Shown here in pieces: positions 1-12,200 of a DNA stretch of 64,000 bases (the stretch's first letter is position 1; each line of letters begins with the position of its first letter). Source of the stretch: Apus apus (taxonomy: Eukaryota > Chordata > Aves > Apodiformes > Apodidae); assembly GCF_020740795.1 (NCBI RefSeq), contig NC_067312.1:59086405-59150404 (forward strand), given 5' to 3'. The notes below the pieces were generated by a model that ran no database searches, was not told the origin of the DNA, and was given only the letters and a program-made list of their open reading frames with translations. Made by a program: the position numbers and the translations under genes.

Positions 1-82
1 CAGCGTCGGACAAGCCCCGCAGCCCATCCTTCTCCCGGGCTTCGGGTCGCGCCGTCGGGCCGCCTGGCCTCCCCGGGCTGGG
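1..82 (-). other. Start of FOXE1 3' untranslated region
   Basis: GC-rich sequence immediately downstream of the FOXE1 TGA stop (83-85 on the plus strand reads TCA). No AATAAA polyadenylation signal lies in these 82 bases, so the transcript should run past the left edge of the window. Confidence 0.6.
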
Positions 83-949
83 TCAGAGCGCCGGGACGAA
101 CCTGTCGGGGCCGCCGGGGTAGGCGCCGTGCCGCGGTCCAGGCTCGGCGGGGCACAGCTGCCCTCCGGCGCCGTAGGCGTGGGGCAGCGGCGGGAAGGGC
201 GCGGGGGAGCGGCGGCCGTAGAGCCCGGCCGGGGCTGGCGGCGAGGCGGGCAGCACGATGCGCCCCGACGGTGCGTACAGCTGCGCCGGGCCGCCCGGCG
301 CGTAGGGCCCGGGGGCGGTGGGCAGCGGGGCGTAGGCGTGGGGCAGGGCGGCGGTGCAGCCCTGCGCGGGGTAGGAGGCGGCGAAGGCGCAGGAGGCGGC
401 GGCGGGGGCCGGGGGCAGGTCGGCGGCGGGCGGCGGTGCGGGCAGCGGGAAGAGGCGGCAGGGCGCTGCGGGGCGCTCGGCGAGAAAGGCCGGGTAGGTA
501 GAGAGGTCGCTGCGCTTGAAGCGCTTCCTGCGGCGGAGGAAAGAGCCGCTCTCGAACATATCGCGGGCGTGGGGGTCCAGCGTCCAGTAGTTGCCCTTGC
601 CGGGGCGGCCGGGCTCCCGCGGCACCTTGACGAAGCAGTCGTTGAGGGTGAGGTTGTGGCGGATGCTGTTCTGCCACTTACGGGGGCTGTCGCGATAGAA
701 GGGGAAGCGCTCGGTGATGAAGCGGTAGATGCCTCCCAGCGTCAGCCGCCGCTCGGGCGCCTGCCCGATGGCCATGGCAATAAGGGCTATGTAGCTGTAG
801 GGCGGCTTGTCCCGCTCCGCCGGGCGCTTGCGCCGCCGCCGCCCGCCCCGCGCCCCCGCCGCCGCTTCTTCCCCCGGCGGCGCCGCGTCTGCCTTCAGCG
901 GCGGGGGCGGCGGCGGGGGGCCCGGCGGCAGCCGGCTCTCGGCGGTCAT
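83..949 (-). CDS. FOXE1: Forkhead box protein E1 (thyroid transcription factor 2), single exon, 288 aa
   Basis: Nuclear DNA-binding transcription factor; in vertebrates it acts in thyroid, palate and foregut development. Seen: N-terminus MTAES as in mammalian FOXE1, a proline run (residues 9-17), a basic nuclear-localisation cluster RRRRKR (37-42), a complete forkhead domain at about 47-145 ([14 protein letters not shown] start; recognition helix [13 protein letters not shown] 94-106; wing GRPGKGNYW 114-122), the second basic cluster RRRKRFKR (139-146), then SDLSTYPA and a Pro/Ala-rich tail ending [13 protein letters not shown], close to the mammalian C-terminus. The start at 949 was chosen over an in-frame ATG at 1243 because of the MTAES match and because a TATA-like box lies between them. 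The Kozak context of this ATG is weak. The protein is clearly shorter than human FOXE1 (about 373 aa) and lacks the polyalanine tract after the forkhead. The next gene, XPA, is divergent, 56.3 kb away. FOXE1 rather than FOXE3: the N- and C-terminal tags and the XPA neighbour settle it. Confidence 0.96.
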   Translation of the reverse strand: MTAESRLPPGPPPPPPPLKADAAPPGEEAAAGARGGRRRRKRPAERDKPPYSYIALIAMAIGQAPERRLTLGGIYRFITERFPFYRDSPRKWQNSIRHNLTLNDCFVKVPREPGRPGKGNYWTLDPHARDMFESGSFLRRRKRFKRSDLSTYPAFLAERPAAPCRLFPLPAPPPAADLPPAPAAASCAFAASYPAQGCTAALPHAYAPLPTAPGPYAPGGPAQLYAPSGRIVLPASPPAPAGLYGRRSPAPFPPLPHAYGAGGQLCPAEPGPRHGAYPGGPDRFVPAL

Positions 950-971
950 GCAGTCGTCGGGGCGGCCCCGG

Positions 972-991
972 GCCGAGCCGAGCCGAGCCGA
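972..991. repeat. GCCGA pentamer repeat, four copies, FOXE1 5' leader
   Basis: Four perfect tandem GCCGA units lie between the TATA-like box and the FOXE1 start codon. They probably fall within or at the start of the 5' UTR and may vary in length between individuals. Confidence 0.8.
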
Positions 992-1017
992 AGAGGCGCA
1001 CCTCCTTGCCGCCCTGG

Positions 1018-1024
1018 CTTTTAT
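1018..1024 (-). promoter_or_regulatory. TATA-like box of FOXE1
   Basis: The minus strand reads ATAAAAG, 69 bases upstream of the FOXE1 ATG, inside a CpG island. A TATA box here would put transcription start near 990 and give a 5' UTR of only about 40 nt. The motif is seen; its use is inferred. Confidence 0.5.
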
Positions 1025-1360
1025 GCGGCTGTGTCCGGCGGCTCCGCGCCCGGGCGGCCGGCACTCCCCCTGCAACGCCCCGCAGCCCGGGAGGCGCGGG
1101 CAGGGCCGGGCGTGCTGCCGTCGCCGCCTCAGGCAGGGGCAGCGCCCTTCCCCGGCACCCCCCACCCTTTCTCGACCCCCGCCCGCGGTCCTTGTCCCGG
1201 TGCCGCCGCCGCGAGCGCGGAGCTCCGAGGGACCGGCCGGCAACGAGCGGATCGGGGAGGTCTGCGGGATCCTGGTGCGGGTGTCCCGGCACGGGCACTG
1301 CTAGTGCTTCTCCCCATGGGGCTCGGCGCCTTCCTGGGGCTGGCTCGGCTGTCAGCCGGC

Positions 1361-1382
1361 GGTGAGGTGAGGTGAGGTGAGG
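1361..1382. repeat. GGTGA pentamer repeat, four copies
   Basis: Tandem GGTGA units at the edge of the FOXE1 CpG island. Each unit resembles a GGTGAG splice donor on the plus strand, but no exon is evident beside it. Confidence 0.8.
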
Positions 1383-1942
1383 GGCCGCTGCCGTCGGAGG
1401 GCATTCTGCCGGTCCGTGGCACAGGGCAGCCGGCTCCGGAGCCCTACTCTCCTTCGCGATAGAAGCAAATTCAATGTGCAAAAAACCCGGTGGCCGATCT
1501 ACGTGGGGAGAGAGAGTAAGCATGGGCTTAGGCAGCACAATTTGCTGCTTGAAGTGCACACCGAGTGAGACTCTCACCTCCAGTACCCAGCTGTGATTCA
1601 GCACAGAGCTGGACTCCCGTGCCCCTGATTTATTCCTGATCTCATGGAACATGCTCCCTCCAAAGAGGAAGGAGGCCAGGCTCTCCATTGGGTACTGCTG
1701 GGACATACTGACCTGCCAGCTCCCTCCTGCCTCCTTGAATGCTTATGGCTGAGGGTTAGACTGTGGATCAGAATGGGTTCCGTGAGTGTGCCCAACTGGT
1801 GAGGAACTTATGCCCAAGATTCATATCTTCTCTGCACCCACCTGCAGGGCTGGGAGCTGTCTCGTTGCCTGCTGGCATGGTGATCCTTGGGAGCCAGAGG
1901 ATACAGGGGATGACAGGAGGTCCTAGAGATGGGATGGAAAGT
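1383..1942. other. Intergenic shoulder of the FOXE1 island, nothing recognised
   Basis: GC content falls from island level to ordinary. Only short open frames without family features. No repeat recognised. Confidence 0.5.
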
Positions 1943-2255
1943 ATTGGCGTATGGAGGTGTGCACAGGGATGTGTGTGCATGGGAGGGTGAGCACACACAA
2001 ATGTGTGGGTGTGCAAGGACACTGGTGTGGGATTGAGGGTGTGCGTGAGACTACAAGGGTGTGCACTGACATGGGAGTGTGTGTACAAACACGTGCCAGC
2101 GTACCCAGGTGTGTGACTAGACCCAAGGCCTGAGTATCCTCAGGTGTGCAGGAGTGGATGTGGGTGTGGGTGGATGTGTGTGCAGAGGAATGGGTGTGCA
2201 GAGAGGTGGATCTGCATAGGTGTGCAGGTGCTGTGCATGGCTGTGCATTGTCCTG
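1943..2255. repeat. GTG-rich degenerate minisatellite
   Basis: About 310 bases dominated by irregular GTGTG, GGTGTGCA and GGATGTG words with no fixed period. It generates spurious open frames rich in His/Thr (minus) and Val/Cys/Gly (plus). Such TG-rich tracts are usually length-polymorphic. Confidence 0.75.
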
Positions 2256-5200
2256 GCTATGTCTTGGTGCCTCCTGCCAGTTCTCCCAAAACTCACATCA
2301 CCAGTGCGCTGCTGAGTCTACCTTTGTGGGAAAAGCTTTCCCAGAGCCCTCTTGCTGTTGCACAAATAGTGTTTAGGGCGCTAAGTAGAGCTGGGAGATG
2401 CTCATTCTAGTGTAACAGGGCTCCTTTACAGCTTTCCAATGAAGTTGTTTCTATGCTTGGAGAAAAATTGGGGTGTGTGAGTATCCATTTGCATGCAGCA
2501 AAAAAACATCAGCCCTGGTTTCTAAACAAATGAGGACCCCAGAGTCTTTGGCCACCTGCTTGTTTGTGCAGCTTCCCAGCAATCTGGTAAGTAGCAGAAT
2601 AAACTCTGAAGCTAGCAGAATAAACCATGAAGTGGCACTCCCTAAGGACCCCCATGTGTGGTCCTGATAGCTGGATGCAAACCTGTGGCAGTATTTCAAA
2701 TTGCATACTGCAGAGTTTGTGCCAAAACAAAAATCAGCCTCCCATACTGACACTCATGTTCTTGAAGTAGCCAAAGCACTAGGATAATACTGGAGGAACC
2801 CTGGAGGAACCAAGAAACTAACTCCTTCCGTGCAAAAGGAGAGCGTCAAAGCTGCCTCCCCTGTGTTCTGCCTGCTGGCTCATGGGAAGCTGTAGCTGGG
2901 GATGAATTTTCCTATCACATTTTCCAAAAAGCAGTGCTGTAGTTCAGTCACCTCCGGGACTGCCTCTCTCTGCGCCATGCCAATCCCATGCCTCCAGAGG
3001 GCAAAGTCAGATCGTGCTGCTCTGTGCACTTGCAGAGGATGGGGAATGGAAGGAGTGTGCGCTGAGGTGGACTGGAGTGCTGAACTGTTGCTTTTGCCCT
3101 CCCTGCTGGTGATGAAAATTCTTTTCCAAGAAAGCACCTTCCTTGGCAGAGCCCAACATGTAAACAGAGTGAAATGGATACCCAAACAGCATGTGCAGGC
3201 TCTTGTGCCTTCTCTTTTCCTCTTTGTGCAGGTTAAGTTGTAATGCAAGTATTTGTCAGTAAGGTGGGAGTTGTTTATCATGGTGTCCTGGAGACCATCC
3301 TCTATCTGACATTAACATCAGCCTATTTAAAAACATTTTCAGGTCTCCACTGTAGGAGCCGGAGTACATCCCATTTTAAGTACTGGCATCTCTTTTGACT
3401 ATTATTTCCCTTGAGGAGGGAACTGTGGGCAACATGAAAATCAGATCTTAGATGGCAGATCTCCATCTGTAAAGTACGGCCATACCTGTTGCTGAAGCAG
3501 AAGAGTTGGTGCTTTTAATGTTTGTGAAAAGTTTGTTTTCTCTTTTGATTCAGATGTGCTGGCAGAGGGAGAAAGGTAAGTGAAATGAAAAATGCTGTGC
3601 ATTGATGAAGTAGTTAGAGTTCACAATGCAATATAGAGTGTATGATATCTACAGGAGTATTAGCCATGCAAAAGCTATAGCTTGGACTTTCTTTTGGTCC
3701 CTGGGATAAAGTTTAGAGTTAGCATTTTTTCCGTCTAAGTTTTCCCGGCTCAGATCCTGCCTACCTTGACATCTACAGCCTTCAACTGAGCAAAGTGCTC
3801 ATTGATTTTGAGACCAGACACTGCAGAGTGTACCCTGCACAAGGGCATTGTGTTTTGGCCTCTCAAAACAGGAGTTTGTTAGTACCAGTAGATGCCAGAG
3901 AAGTACCCTTGCCAAAATTCTGTCTGTTCAGATCTCCAAGAGCAATTTCCACACATGGAAAAAAATCCAGTCCTTCAGGCTTCATTCCTCACTCAGCTGA
4001 TCCCATATTACAAACCACAGTATTGAGGTCCCTCAACAGTAAACTACTGGGAAGCCCTACTATCTGCTAGCTCTGTGACTTGAATGGCTTCTTCCACCTC
4101 AAACAAACCAAAGGGAAGCTGACATTAAGTGTGTGGACAGCCCATTCAGGTCCAGCACACTTGTAGTTTTGACCATCAGAATTTCTCTCCCCTTGGAAGG
4201 GAAGAAAGGTTTTGTCTCTCTGTCCCAGGAACAGCAGAACTCTCTTTAATGTGCCCCAAGTCAAGTGTTCAACAGAGCTAAAATCTCAGATCAAATTGTC
4301 TGAATGCAAGTGAAGTGAGAGCCCATACCCCATGGCACAGCCTGCACCCCAAGCTCAGCTGCCTCTGTGATGGGACAGCGAGTTTGGTTTGGTTTTTTTA
4401 TTGGCTCTGTGTTTGGTGCAAGAACTTTGCAGCTGGAAGTGTGGAAAGCATCGCAGCCAGACACTTTGATACAGTTTTTGAAAAGAGAGCCCTATCTGCT
4501 GCTCATGATTAAGATCTGAGAGGGGACCTTAGTCTCTTGCAATAAGAGAATGATGGACATGCTCTGACACTTTAAGAGCATGTGTCCACAAAAAGTGGCC
4601 AAAGACAATAAACTTCAGACATCTTGAACCTGACTTGATTAAGTGGGAGGCAAAACCAGAGAGGTGATCACATGGATATTGGGAACACTTCATATCCAGA
4701 GAGTGGCATGGGGACCAAGGTGAAACCGTTGAGGGACAACTGATTTGCAGCTGCCACATGGAGTCCAGTCACATGGCAGAAGAGAGGCTGCAAAGCCACA
4801 GACTAGTGGGATGTATCCATTGCATATTTGCATCAGCTGTTCACATGCCCTGTCTTGTGGGAATGAGGTTTTATTATGCATCACTGGCCTGGTGGTTTAT
4901 CATCTGACCTGTTTTTACAAATTAATACTGCTTCTCATCTTCTGATTGAGTTATCTATGGAAACTTGGAGCTGCAGGGGAGAAAGAGTTGCTTGCTGAGA
5001 ACATCACATGGATGTAGCCAGGTTCTTGAAGGAGGCTTGAGTTAGCTATTGTGGTCATTCTGTAGAAAGAGAACACCAAACCCATGGTGGTTTTAAAACA
5101 GGCTATGTCTCGGGGCTGTGGGAGAGAAAACTTGACTGAGGTGAGAGGCTTGGGCAGCATGGTTTTACCTGGGCAGGTCTGTGGGGCAGCAAGAAAGGCC

Positions 5201-6170
5201 ACCCAGCACACTTGTCTGACAGCCCAGCAGCTCCCCTAACTTAAAGGGGCTGAGCAGGACCTGCAGAGAGTGTGCTGTGACAGAGGGTGGTGGATGTGGG
5301 CAGGGCAGGCTCTCAGAGCAGGGCATCACCTCTGCCTACTCCTTGGGACCCCCTCCCCCACTGGAGAGAATTTGGTGTGAGTTCAGTGGCAGAGGAATTG
5401 GCACACAGCAAAAGTGATACATAGGGTTGATCCTGTAGGGTGATGCTAGTGCTGGACTAAAGAGAGTGAGTGACACCAGAAAAGGCAGAGCTTTGACCTA
5501 GAAGGTCCACCAGGAGTAGGAGCACTGGACTACCAGGAAGGTCACAAAGCCCAGCAAAGGAAATGTGCTGGAGGTGCACCAGGGCAGGATAACCCTGTGC
5601 TTTGGTCCCAGCTGGAAAGTGATGGGTAGAGCCAGGGCTCTGCTGTGGAGGAGATGGGAAGAACTGTGCCTGAGGCTGAATGTGGGCCAGAAGTGGCTCT
5701 TGCTGTGAATAAGGCACACTCACTAGTGGGTTTTGTGAGGAGGATCATGGCTTATTATTCAAGTCTGCCTCTGTGCTGGCATTGCCTAAATGGCAGGTTA
5801 AACACACAACCTGGCTGTGCAGACTGACAGCAAGAGGCTCATTTAGGTAAGATATGGAGCCACAAGCCACAGCGGTAGAAAGCACTATATGTGATATAGG
5901 CAGCAAGGAGCAGACACCCTCCTGGTGGACGCGGAGTGGTTCCAGCCTAAGCTGGATGGTCCACGACACATTAATTTGTCCTCCTTCCAAATCAGCTTTT
6001 AGAGCTGCTTTGCAAGAGAATAAGATGCCCATTCTTGCCTTTGCACTGCCAAGAGGTCACTGGAAGTTGAACAGATCTGTCAGATGCTGTAAAGAAGAGG
6101 AGCTGACTTTTTCTGGGAACATGCAAAGCAGAGTCAGGCTCTGTTCTGTAGGCCTAAAATCACTCACTAT
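2256..6170. other. Gene-free intergenic DNA
   Basis: Ordinary-composition, CpG-poor unique sequence. Open frames up to 139 codons (5854-6273 plus; 2880-3281 minus, 133 codons) have no recognisable domain, no codon bias and no splice context, so I treat them as chance. No mobile element recognised. Confidence 0.5.
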
Positions 6171-6212
6171 GCTTTTTTTATTTGCTTTTTTTTGCCTTTT
6201 TTTTTTTTCCAG
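6171..6212 (+). other. Long T-rich tract ending in CCAG
   Basis: Interrupted T runs followed directly by CCAG|GTGC. This has the form of a strong polypyrimidine tract plus 3' splice site on the plus strand. No protein-coding exon follows; it could equally be a simple T-rich repeat. Confidence 0.35.
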
Positions 6213-9099
6213 GTGCTGTGAGGTTTACAAGGCCCTTGCTCCCCTGGAGCCTGTGCGTTTCAGTACCTCATGAAAATCTTCCGGATGGGTATCTTTGAAT
6301 AGACATCAGGCTCTGTTGGCATGGAAATAAGTTCTTTCTATTTTGCCTATCAAATGCCCTGTTTGACCAGTCATTCAACAGCTTCAAGAGGTTTAATCCG
6401 CTCTAAGGGTGGCCTAGGTCTTTGTCATTCACACTCCCTGTAACAAGGTTCAGCTTCCCCCTCTGAGTCTTTCCTGTGGTCACTGCAGGCAGCTGTGTGC
6501 ATGGCATGGTGTCAGCTTTGGGTATAGTTTCCTCTATTTGTGTCCTGGTGTGACAGGAGCAGTAAGGTTGTTGCAGAAGGCAGGGGGTAGGGAAGCGTGG
6601 AGCCACTGTCATTAGTGTTGCTTATGCTACTAACTTTGGAAGGGCAGGTGAAGGCCAAGCACATAGGACATAGTGGTGGCTCAGATCTTGGAGGATGAAT
6701 ATCTCCTACTCTTATGTTTCCCTGGTGCCCTGCAGGGACCTCTCTGCTCTGTTGGCTCACAACTGGAGTTGCTGCCATCTGACAGGAGCTCCTACAAAGG
6801 CCCCATGGTGCCAGGAAGACCCTGAGGCTTGTGGAAGGGAAGGATGGCTTGTCATCTGAAGCCAGATTTTGCCTACCAGGGCACTTGTTAATCCCTCTCT
6901 AAAGCTAGCCATGAAATCTGTTGTTTCATAGAAAACGATAGGATGCAGCAATTTAGAAAGAATTGTTTATTGCTTGCTTTGGAAGGTGGAAATTTTATTT
7001 AAGGAGACTTAATTAATTGCCTTACTCTGAGCAAAATATCTTTGCAAATATTCTGCTTTATTTCAGTAAGTTATTTGGGAAGAAATACTTGTTTTCTTTT
7101 CCCTTTATTGCAGACAGAACCACGTTGCCCTGGACCTCAGCTTTTTTTAAACAACCCTTCAGCATTGGGATGGAGAGAGGGTAGGATATTTTGCCATGCT
7201 GTAGTGCTAGGAGATTAATTTCCCAACACGGGCGGAAGAAATTTCTTAGTGGTGTTATTTGTTTGTAAAGTTCTTCATGTTGCTCCACCCAAATGTGGAT
7301 ATTTAAAAGTCTCTAACAAATTGCAGTGGAATTGTCCTATAATTTAGTAACCAATTTCCTGTCCACGATGTGTTCTGCACTGTAGTCCTTGCAGAAGACG
7401 TTTCCCATGGTCACAGAGAGTAGGTCAGCTAAAGAGGAAAGCAAAGAAAAGGTTTTGGGCACAAGTAGATGGGAGCCACAAAGGGAGACACAAGAAGCAG
7501 TGGAAAGGGAAGGAGGAGGAAAAGCACCATGGAAAAGCAAGGAATGCGGAGAGGAAGGGTTAGGTCTCAAGCTGAAAGAAGACTAAAAGTCTTTGCTGGA
7601 AGACTGGTTGGGAGATTTGTTTTGTGGAAAAGATCTTGAAGGGATGGACAAAAAAAAAAGCTGTGCTCACCAAAGTGTCTTCTGCTCCAGGTCTTAGCCT
7701 GGAACCAAAGACTCTAACTTTCAGCATCACTTTGGTGCAAAAAAGTAATCATGAAAAGTAATGTCACAGCTTTCTAGGACTAGACCACACAGAGGACAAA
7801 AAAACTTCTAGGGTGGTGAGCTGCTCTGCTGGGTTCTCTCTGTTCTTACTTTTTTATTTAAACCATGGAAAATCACTGATTAAATTGTGTTGCTGAGCAT
7901 TACTAAACAAAGCAGATGTTGCCCTTCCTTCCCTGGAAACTACAGCTTTCAGCATGTTTTGCACAACTGTACTTGATTAACAAAAATGAGGTGTTTCAGC
8001 AGGTAGGTCCAGGCACCCAGCACTTTGTGTGTTAGGTTTCTGATCCTTCAGGGTTTTCTGGGAAAGTCCTCAGCAACGAGGCCAGTTGGAGGCAGAGCTG
8101 GGAAGCCAAGACACAAGGTCAAGTTCTGTGTTGGGGGCTGCAAGGGGAGACACATGTACAGCCTCAGTGTGGCCCTTGAGCTGGAGATGAGAGCCCTGGC
8201 TTAAGAGTAGCTCCTGGCTACAGCTGAGGAGCCTCACTGGGCTCTTTCCAGGCCTTGGGCATAGCCAGCTGGATGCCCAGACTGGTGAGGGTGCATCAAG
8301 CCCTGACCGAGGCAAGGAAAATTGTGGTGAAAATGGCACATGTGTGTGCATGCGTGTGCCTGGGCAGTGCATAAAACACTGCTAAATGGTAATCAGACCT
8401 GGCTACAGGCAGAATTATCAGTACCACTGACACCAGGGAATTCAGCTGTTGTTTAAGCATTGATCAGGGATTAGTGTGACCCAGCACTATCAAGTGCTGT
8501 AATTGCATGAGGGAGGAATGTAAATAGCCTTTATTAAAAATAAAAATAAAAATAAAGTGAGGATAGTTTGAGATTATTTGCACTGGCAGAATAAATCCGA
8601 ATACTTCTACAAAAAGCTTCTTGTTTTTCCCCACAGACTTTTAGTTCTCATTGCCAGTCTCTGACCCTTTACCAGTCACCATGGTAATGACCAAGAAATG
8701 CCCTGTTTACAAGTATCTACAGAAATTTTGTGGAGTTTTGCTGGAGCCCTAAGCAAAATGTCTAGCCCTGGATAAAGAGACAGGCTATTTCTCCAATTCA
8801 AAAGTTTTCTTTAACAAGAGTGCAAAGGCTGTGAATAGCTGAAGTCCCTGAAGCAGAACAGACCCGTGGGGATTTACACTATATAAGAATCTGCCCAGTG
8901 TTTACCTGCAGCCATATATGTTTCTAAAAGCATGTAGGTCATGTTAGAAAGAAGTGGTTTTAAGTTTTGTGCTGCCATTAAAACTGTACAATGTCCTGTG
9001 AGTATTTCTAGGGGCAGCAAAAAGTTTCAGAAATCTCTCTTAATTTTGTACAGTCTAGTCTTAATTATTCTGTGGCCAGTCAGCATTTCATGTGTGAAA
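6213..9099. other. Gene-free intergenic DNA with AT-rich patches
   Basis: No gene supported. It contains a short TAAAAA repeat (8535-8557). Around 8440-8620 lies an AT-rich, low-repeat stretch that could be conserved non-coding DNA, though conservation cannot be judged from one sequence. Confidence 0.45.
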
Positions 9100-9230
9100 T
9101 CTGTGACATGGGACAGGTTTCCCAAAGGGATGGTGGGATCTCTGTCCTTTGGACTTTTCAAAACTTGGCTGGTTATTGCCCTGAGCAAGCTGATCTAACT
9201 TAGGTCATAGCTTTGCTTTGAGTAAAAGAC
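9100..9230 (+). mobile_element. CR1 LINE 3'-end fragment (old)
   Basis: Reads like the CR1 3' region in sense orientation: 'gggatggtgggatctctgtcc' is followed by 'aaaacttggctgg', 'ccctgagcaagctgatctaa' and a diverged 'gctttgagtaaaagactgg'. Strongly diverged and truncated at both ends. Confidence 0.5.
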
Positions 9231-12200
9231 TGGCCCAGAAACCTCATCATTTCTGCAGTTCTCTCTGTTATAGTGGGAGAAACACAATTTCCAGGAGTTT
9301 CTGTCAAGTCAGCACAAATATAGGAAAATGACCCATGGGCACAAGCAAAATGACTTCTCAAAATACCAGGTGTTTGAGATCTTATTTCTCCCAGCTGGCT
9401 CTGATAGTTTTGCTTATGCAGTTTGGGTCTTCATATGCAAATCACCAATTTGACACTATGCTGGACCATTATCAGAAAACAGATTTTCCAGAGGTTGTCT
9501 AAACAGTCACTTCCAGGGTCATGTTTTGGACAGGGAAAGCGAAGGAGAGTGGCATCTTTTTGAGGCCCTCAGCTTTCCCTCCTTTTTATTCCACTGCGAG
9601 ACAATGTCATTTTGCAATGTGAGAGTGTCTTCATCAGTTTAAAAAAAAAAAAGAACAAGGGAAAAGTGGAAAATGAAACTTGAAAATAAAAAAGAATTTA
9701 TTTTTTTTTAAAGTATCTTTTCCTGTGACAAGGGTTTATTTAGATGTGAATGTTAAGAAAAGGTCTGTCTGGCAGCAACAGGCTAAGATCTGCTTCCAGT
9801 GAGTAAGTCCCAGAGAAGGAGACTGTGGCCTGAGCCATGCACTAAACACAAGAGGCACAGGACTGACCTTGGCAGTCATCAGAGGGAGGGGACCTCCAGA
9901 AGATACCTCCAGCCCAACAGCAAGAGGGCCAGACGTGCTCAACCCAGCCTCCTGATGCACAGACAGCAAAAGCTGGGGCACTGTGCTCCACAGGCCTGGT
10001 GCCCCTGGTCCTTCTTGGGGGTCCTGGCAGGTGATCCTCAGGGACCCCTCTCTGGGGTGAGAAGCAAGCCAGCATTCTTGGGTGGATCACAGCAGCAAGG
10101 GGGGTGGGTCACAGCAGGGATGCACTGGTGAATCCCCTTCACTGGGGCTGCCAGCTGTGCAGAGGGCTCGGTTACCCCAGTAAAACGGGGTGGTCCTTGC
10201 TGGTTCAGTGTAAATAGCTGAGCACTGGAGGTAATTTCTTTCACTTACTTGTAACATAGCTTTACTGAATGGGGAGTGTAAATTTTTTCTCCTCAGAACT
10301 AGTCTGGGCAACACTGACAGAGAAGCTGAAAAATAAGAGCTAATCCTGCAGGAATGACTCATTCTGGCATAGGATTTGCAGAGCGGGATGAGAATTTCAG
10401 GTAAAACAAAGGCAAATAGAGGCCGTAGTAAAACTGTGGTTTGGAGCACGACAGTTTAACTGCTATGGAGTCAAAGTTGGAAACCCCCTCCCAACAAATT
10501 GCTCTACTCAAAACCTTGGCAAGGTCTAGAGCAAGTCAATATTCGAGCACATATGTTATAGATACAGTGGTTCTTTCCCGTGGGATTGAATTGGATTGCT
10601 AATTACCACGGGACTGGAAAACAATTATTATTATTATTATTATTTTTAATTAAACACAAATAAAACAATGGCTGTCCCTTTAAAGTTTGACTTTGAAATA
10701 TTTTCTGCATTTTTTAGCAGTGGCCACACTGGCCAAGTCCAAACAGAGCACCCCTGGAGTTTTAACAAAGATTTAAGGTTATTTGCAACAAGATTTCTTT
10801 AGCAAGGACGACATGGTAGCTGGGGTGAAAGCAGAAACCAGCCTGAGTAGTTGAGCTGGAGAAAGGCTGGATTTCTTCAAGCTGTAGTAGGCATATAAAT
10901 AGTTTTTCTCTACAACCTTTGGCAAGTCTTTTAAGTACTGTAACTTGCTTTCTAAATATTTGCAGACACATCCAACTCATTGCAGAGTAGTAGCTCAAGG
11001 GAGCTCCCCTCCAGACTGCAGATTAGAGGTAATTTTTCTATCATTATTTAAAACATTTCACCTTGTAAGTTGAAGATGTTAGTGTGGTAACAGCAAAAAG
11101 CAAAAGCATCATGGGGTCACAGAGAAGAAGGCACTTTTCCATCCCAGCCTTTCTCACACCTGTATATTAATAGAGACCTGACACTTGCAGAAAAGTTGTG
11201 CTCTGATGAGCCAATCACTTAAAAAAGGTTGTATGCTAGAAGGCATAAAACACTAAAAAGTTTTAAAGGAATTTATTTCTGAAATGGGCGGAACATTAGT
11301 AGAAGTGCTGCAGCCTTTCAGTAGATGCAGGTCCTGGTCTGCAAGCCAGGAGGGGAGAAAACCAGTTGTCCTTTATGGAGGGGCTGAGACCTGGTAGATG
11401 TCTCAGTGCTTACACCTAGCAGATGGTGAAATGCTGGAGTGCCTGTGGCAGGACATCTGCAGAGACAATTGGTGTCTTGCTGCCCTTTAGACCTTGCTGT
11501 GGGCGGATCTGAAATGCAAAGGAGTCTTTGGCAACAACATATGAGACAAGGCTTGCTGGAGCTATAGGTCTACCCCAGGACTTCCTGGGCACCTCCTGAG
11601 GCCCCTCATGGGACTTAGGCCAGTGAAGTGCAAGCTGTGGCTGCTGCCTCTTGCCAGGCTGGTGAAGCTCAGGGCTACCAAGCATGCCAGCACATTCCCT
11701 TGTGGATTAGGCCTGTGATGCTGGAGGAATGTCCTTCAGGTGCAATCTGAAACCTGGATGGAAAACTGGGTGGGTCGTGGCAGCTCTGGCTGCAATGTGA
11801 CTGCTGGGCCCTGGGTCAGGGCTATGTCACAGGGGATGATACCCTATGGAAGCCCAGACCCTGGGAACCTGGACTAGAGCAGTAGCCTTGCATGCTGTGT
11901 GGCTGGGCTGAAAGGAGCACCCCCCGAGAGTGAGGGCACTGCCAGTAGGCTGGGTATGTTCTTCTGGTATGTTCTGCTGAGGTCTGCGGCACAAAGGCTC
12001 ACTGCCATTACAGAGCAGGCTTGATGGCTGGTTATGGGGAAATGGGTTCTCCTTTCAACAAGCTGGGGCTTGAGGGTCCTCCACCCTTCCTCTTATGTCC
12101 TGCTGCTGGACACAGCAGTCAATGTAGAAGTTGTCCTAGCTCCAGAGCCACCATCACCCTTACCAGTGTGGCACCAAGAGGTGTGTGCTGCTGCCTGCCC

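Larger units (their letters stand above)
1..1320. promoter_or_regulatory. CpG island over FOXE1
   Basis: Very high GC content and dense CpG through the whole FOXE1 exon and about 370 bases upstream of the ATG, falling off sharply after about 1320. Long open frames on both strands here (up to 415 codons antisense to FOXE1) are explained by the scarcity of AT-rich stop codons. This is typical of a developmental transcription-factor promoter. Confidence 0.85.

Noticed and set aside
950-1243. N-terminal extension of FOXE1 from an upstream in-frame ATG at 1243
   Set aside because: The TATA-like box at 1018-1024 lies inside the extension. The extension is low-complexity, and the mammalian-type N-terminus MTAES begins at 949.
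128-1375. 415-codon open frame on the plus strand, antisense to FOXE1
   Set aside because: Gly/Arg/Ala-rich composition in a CpG island where stop codons are rare. No domain, and it overlaps a confidently identified gene on the other strand.
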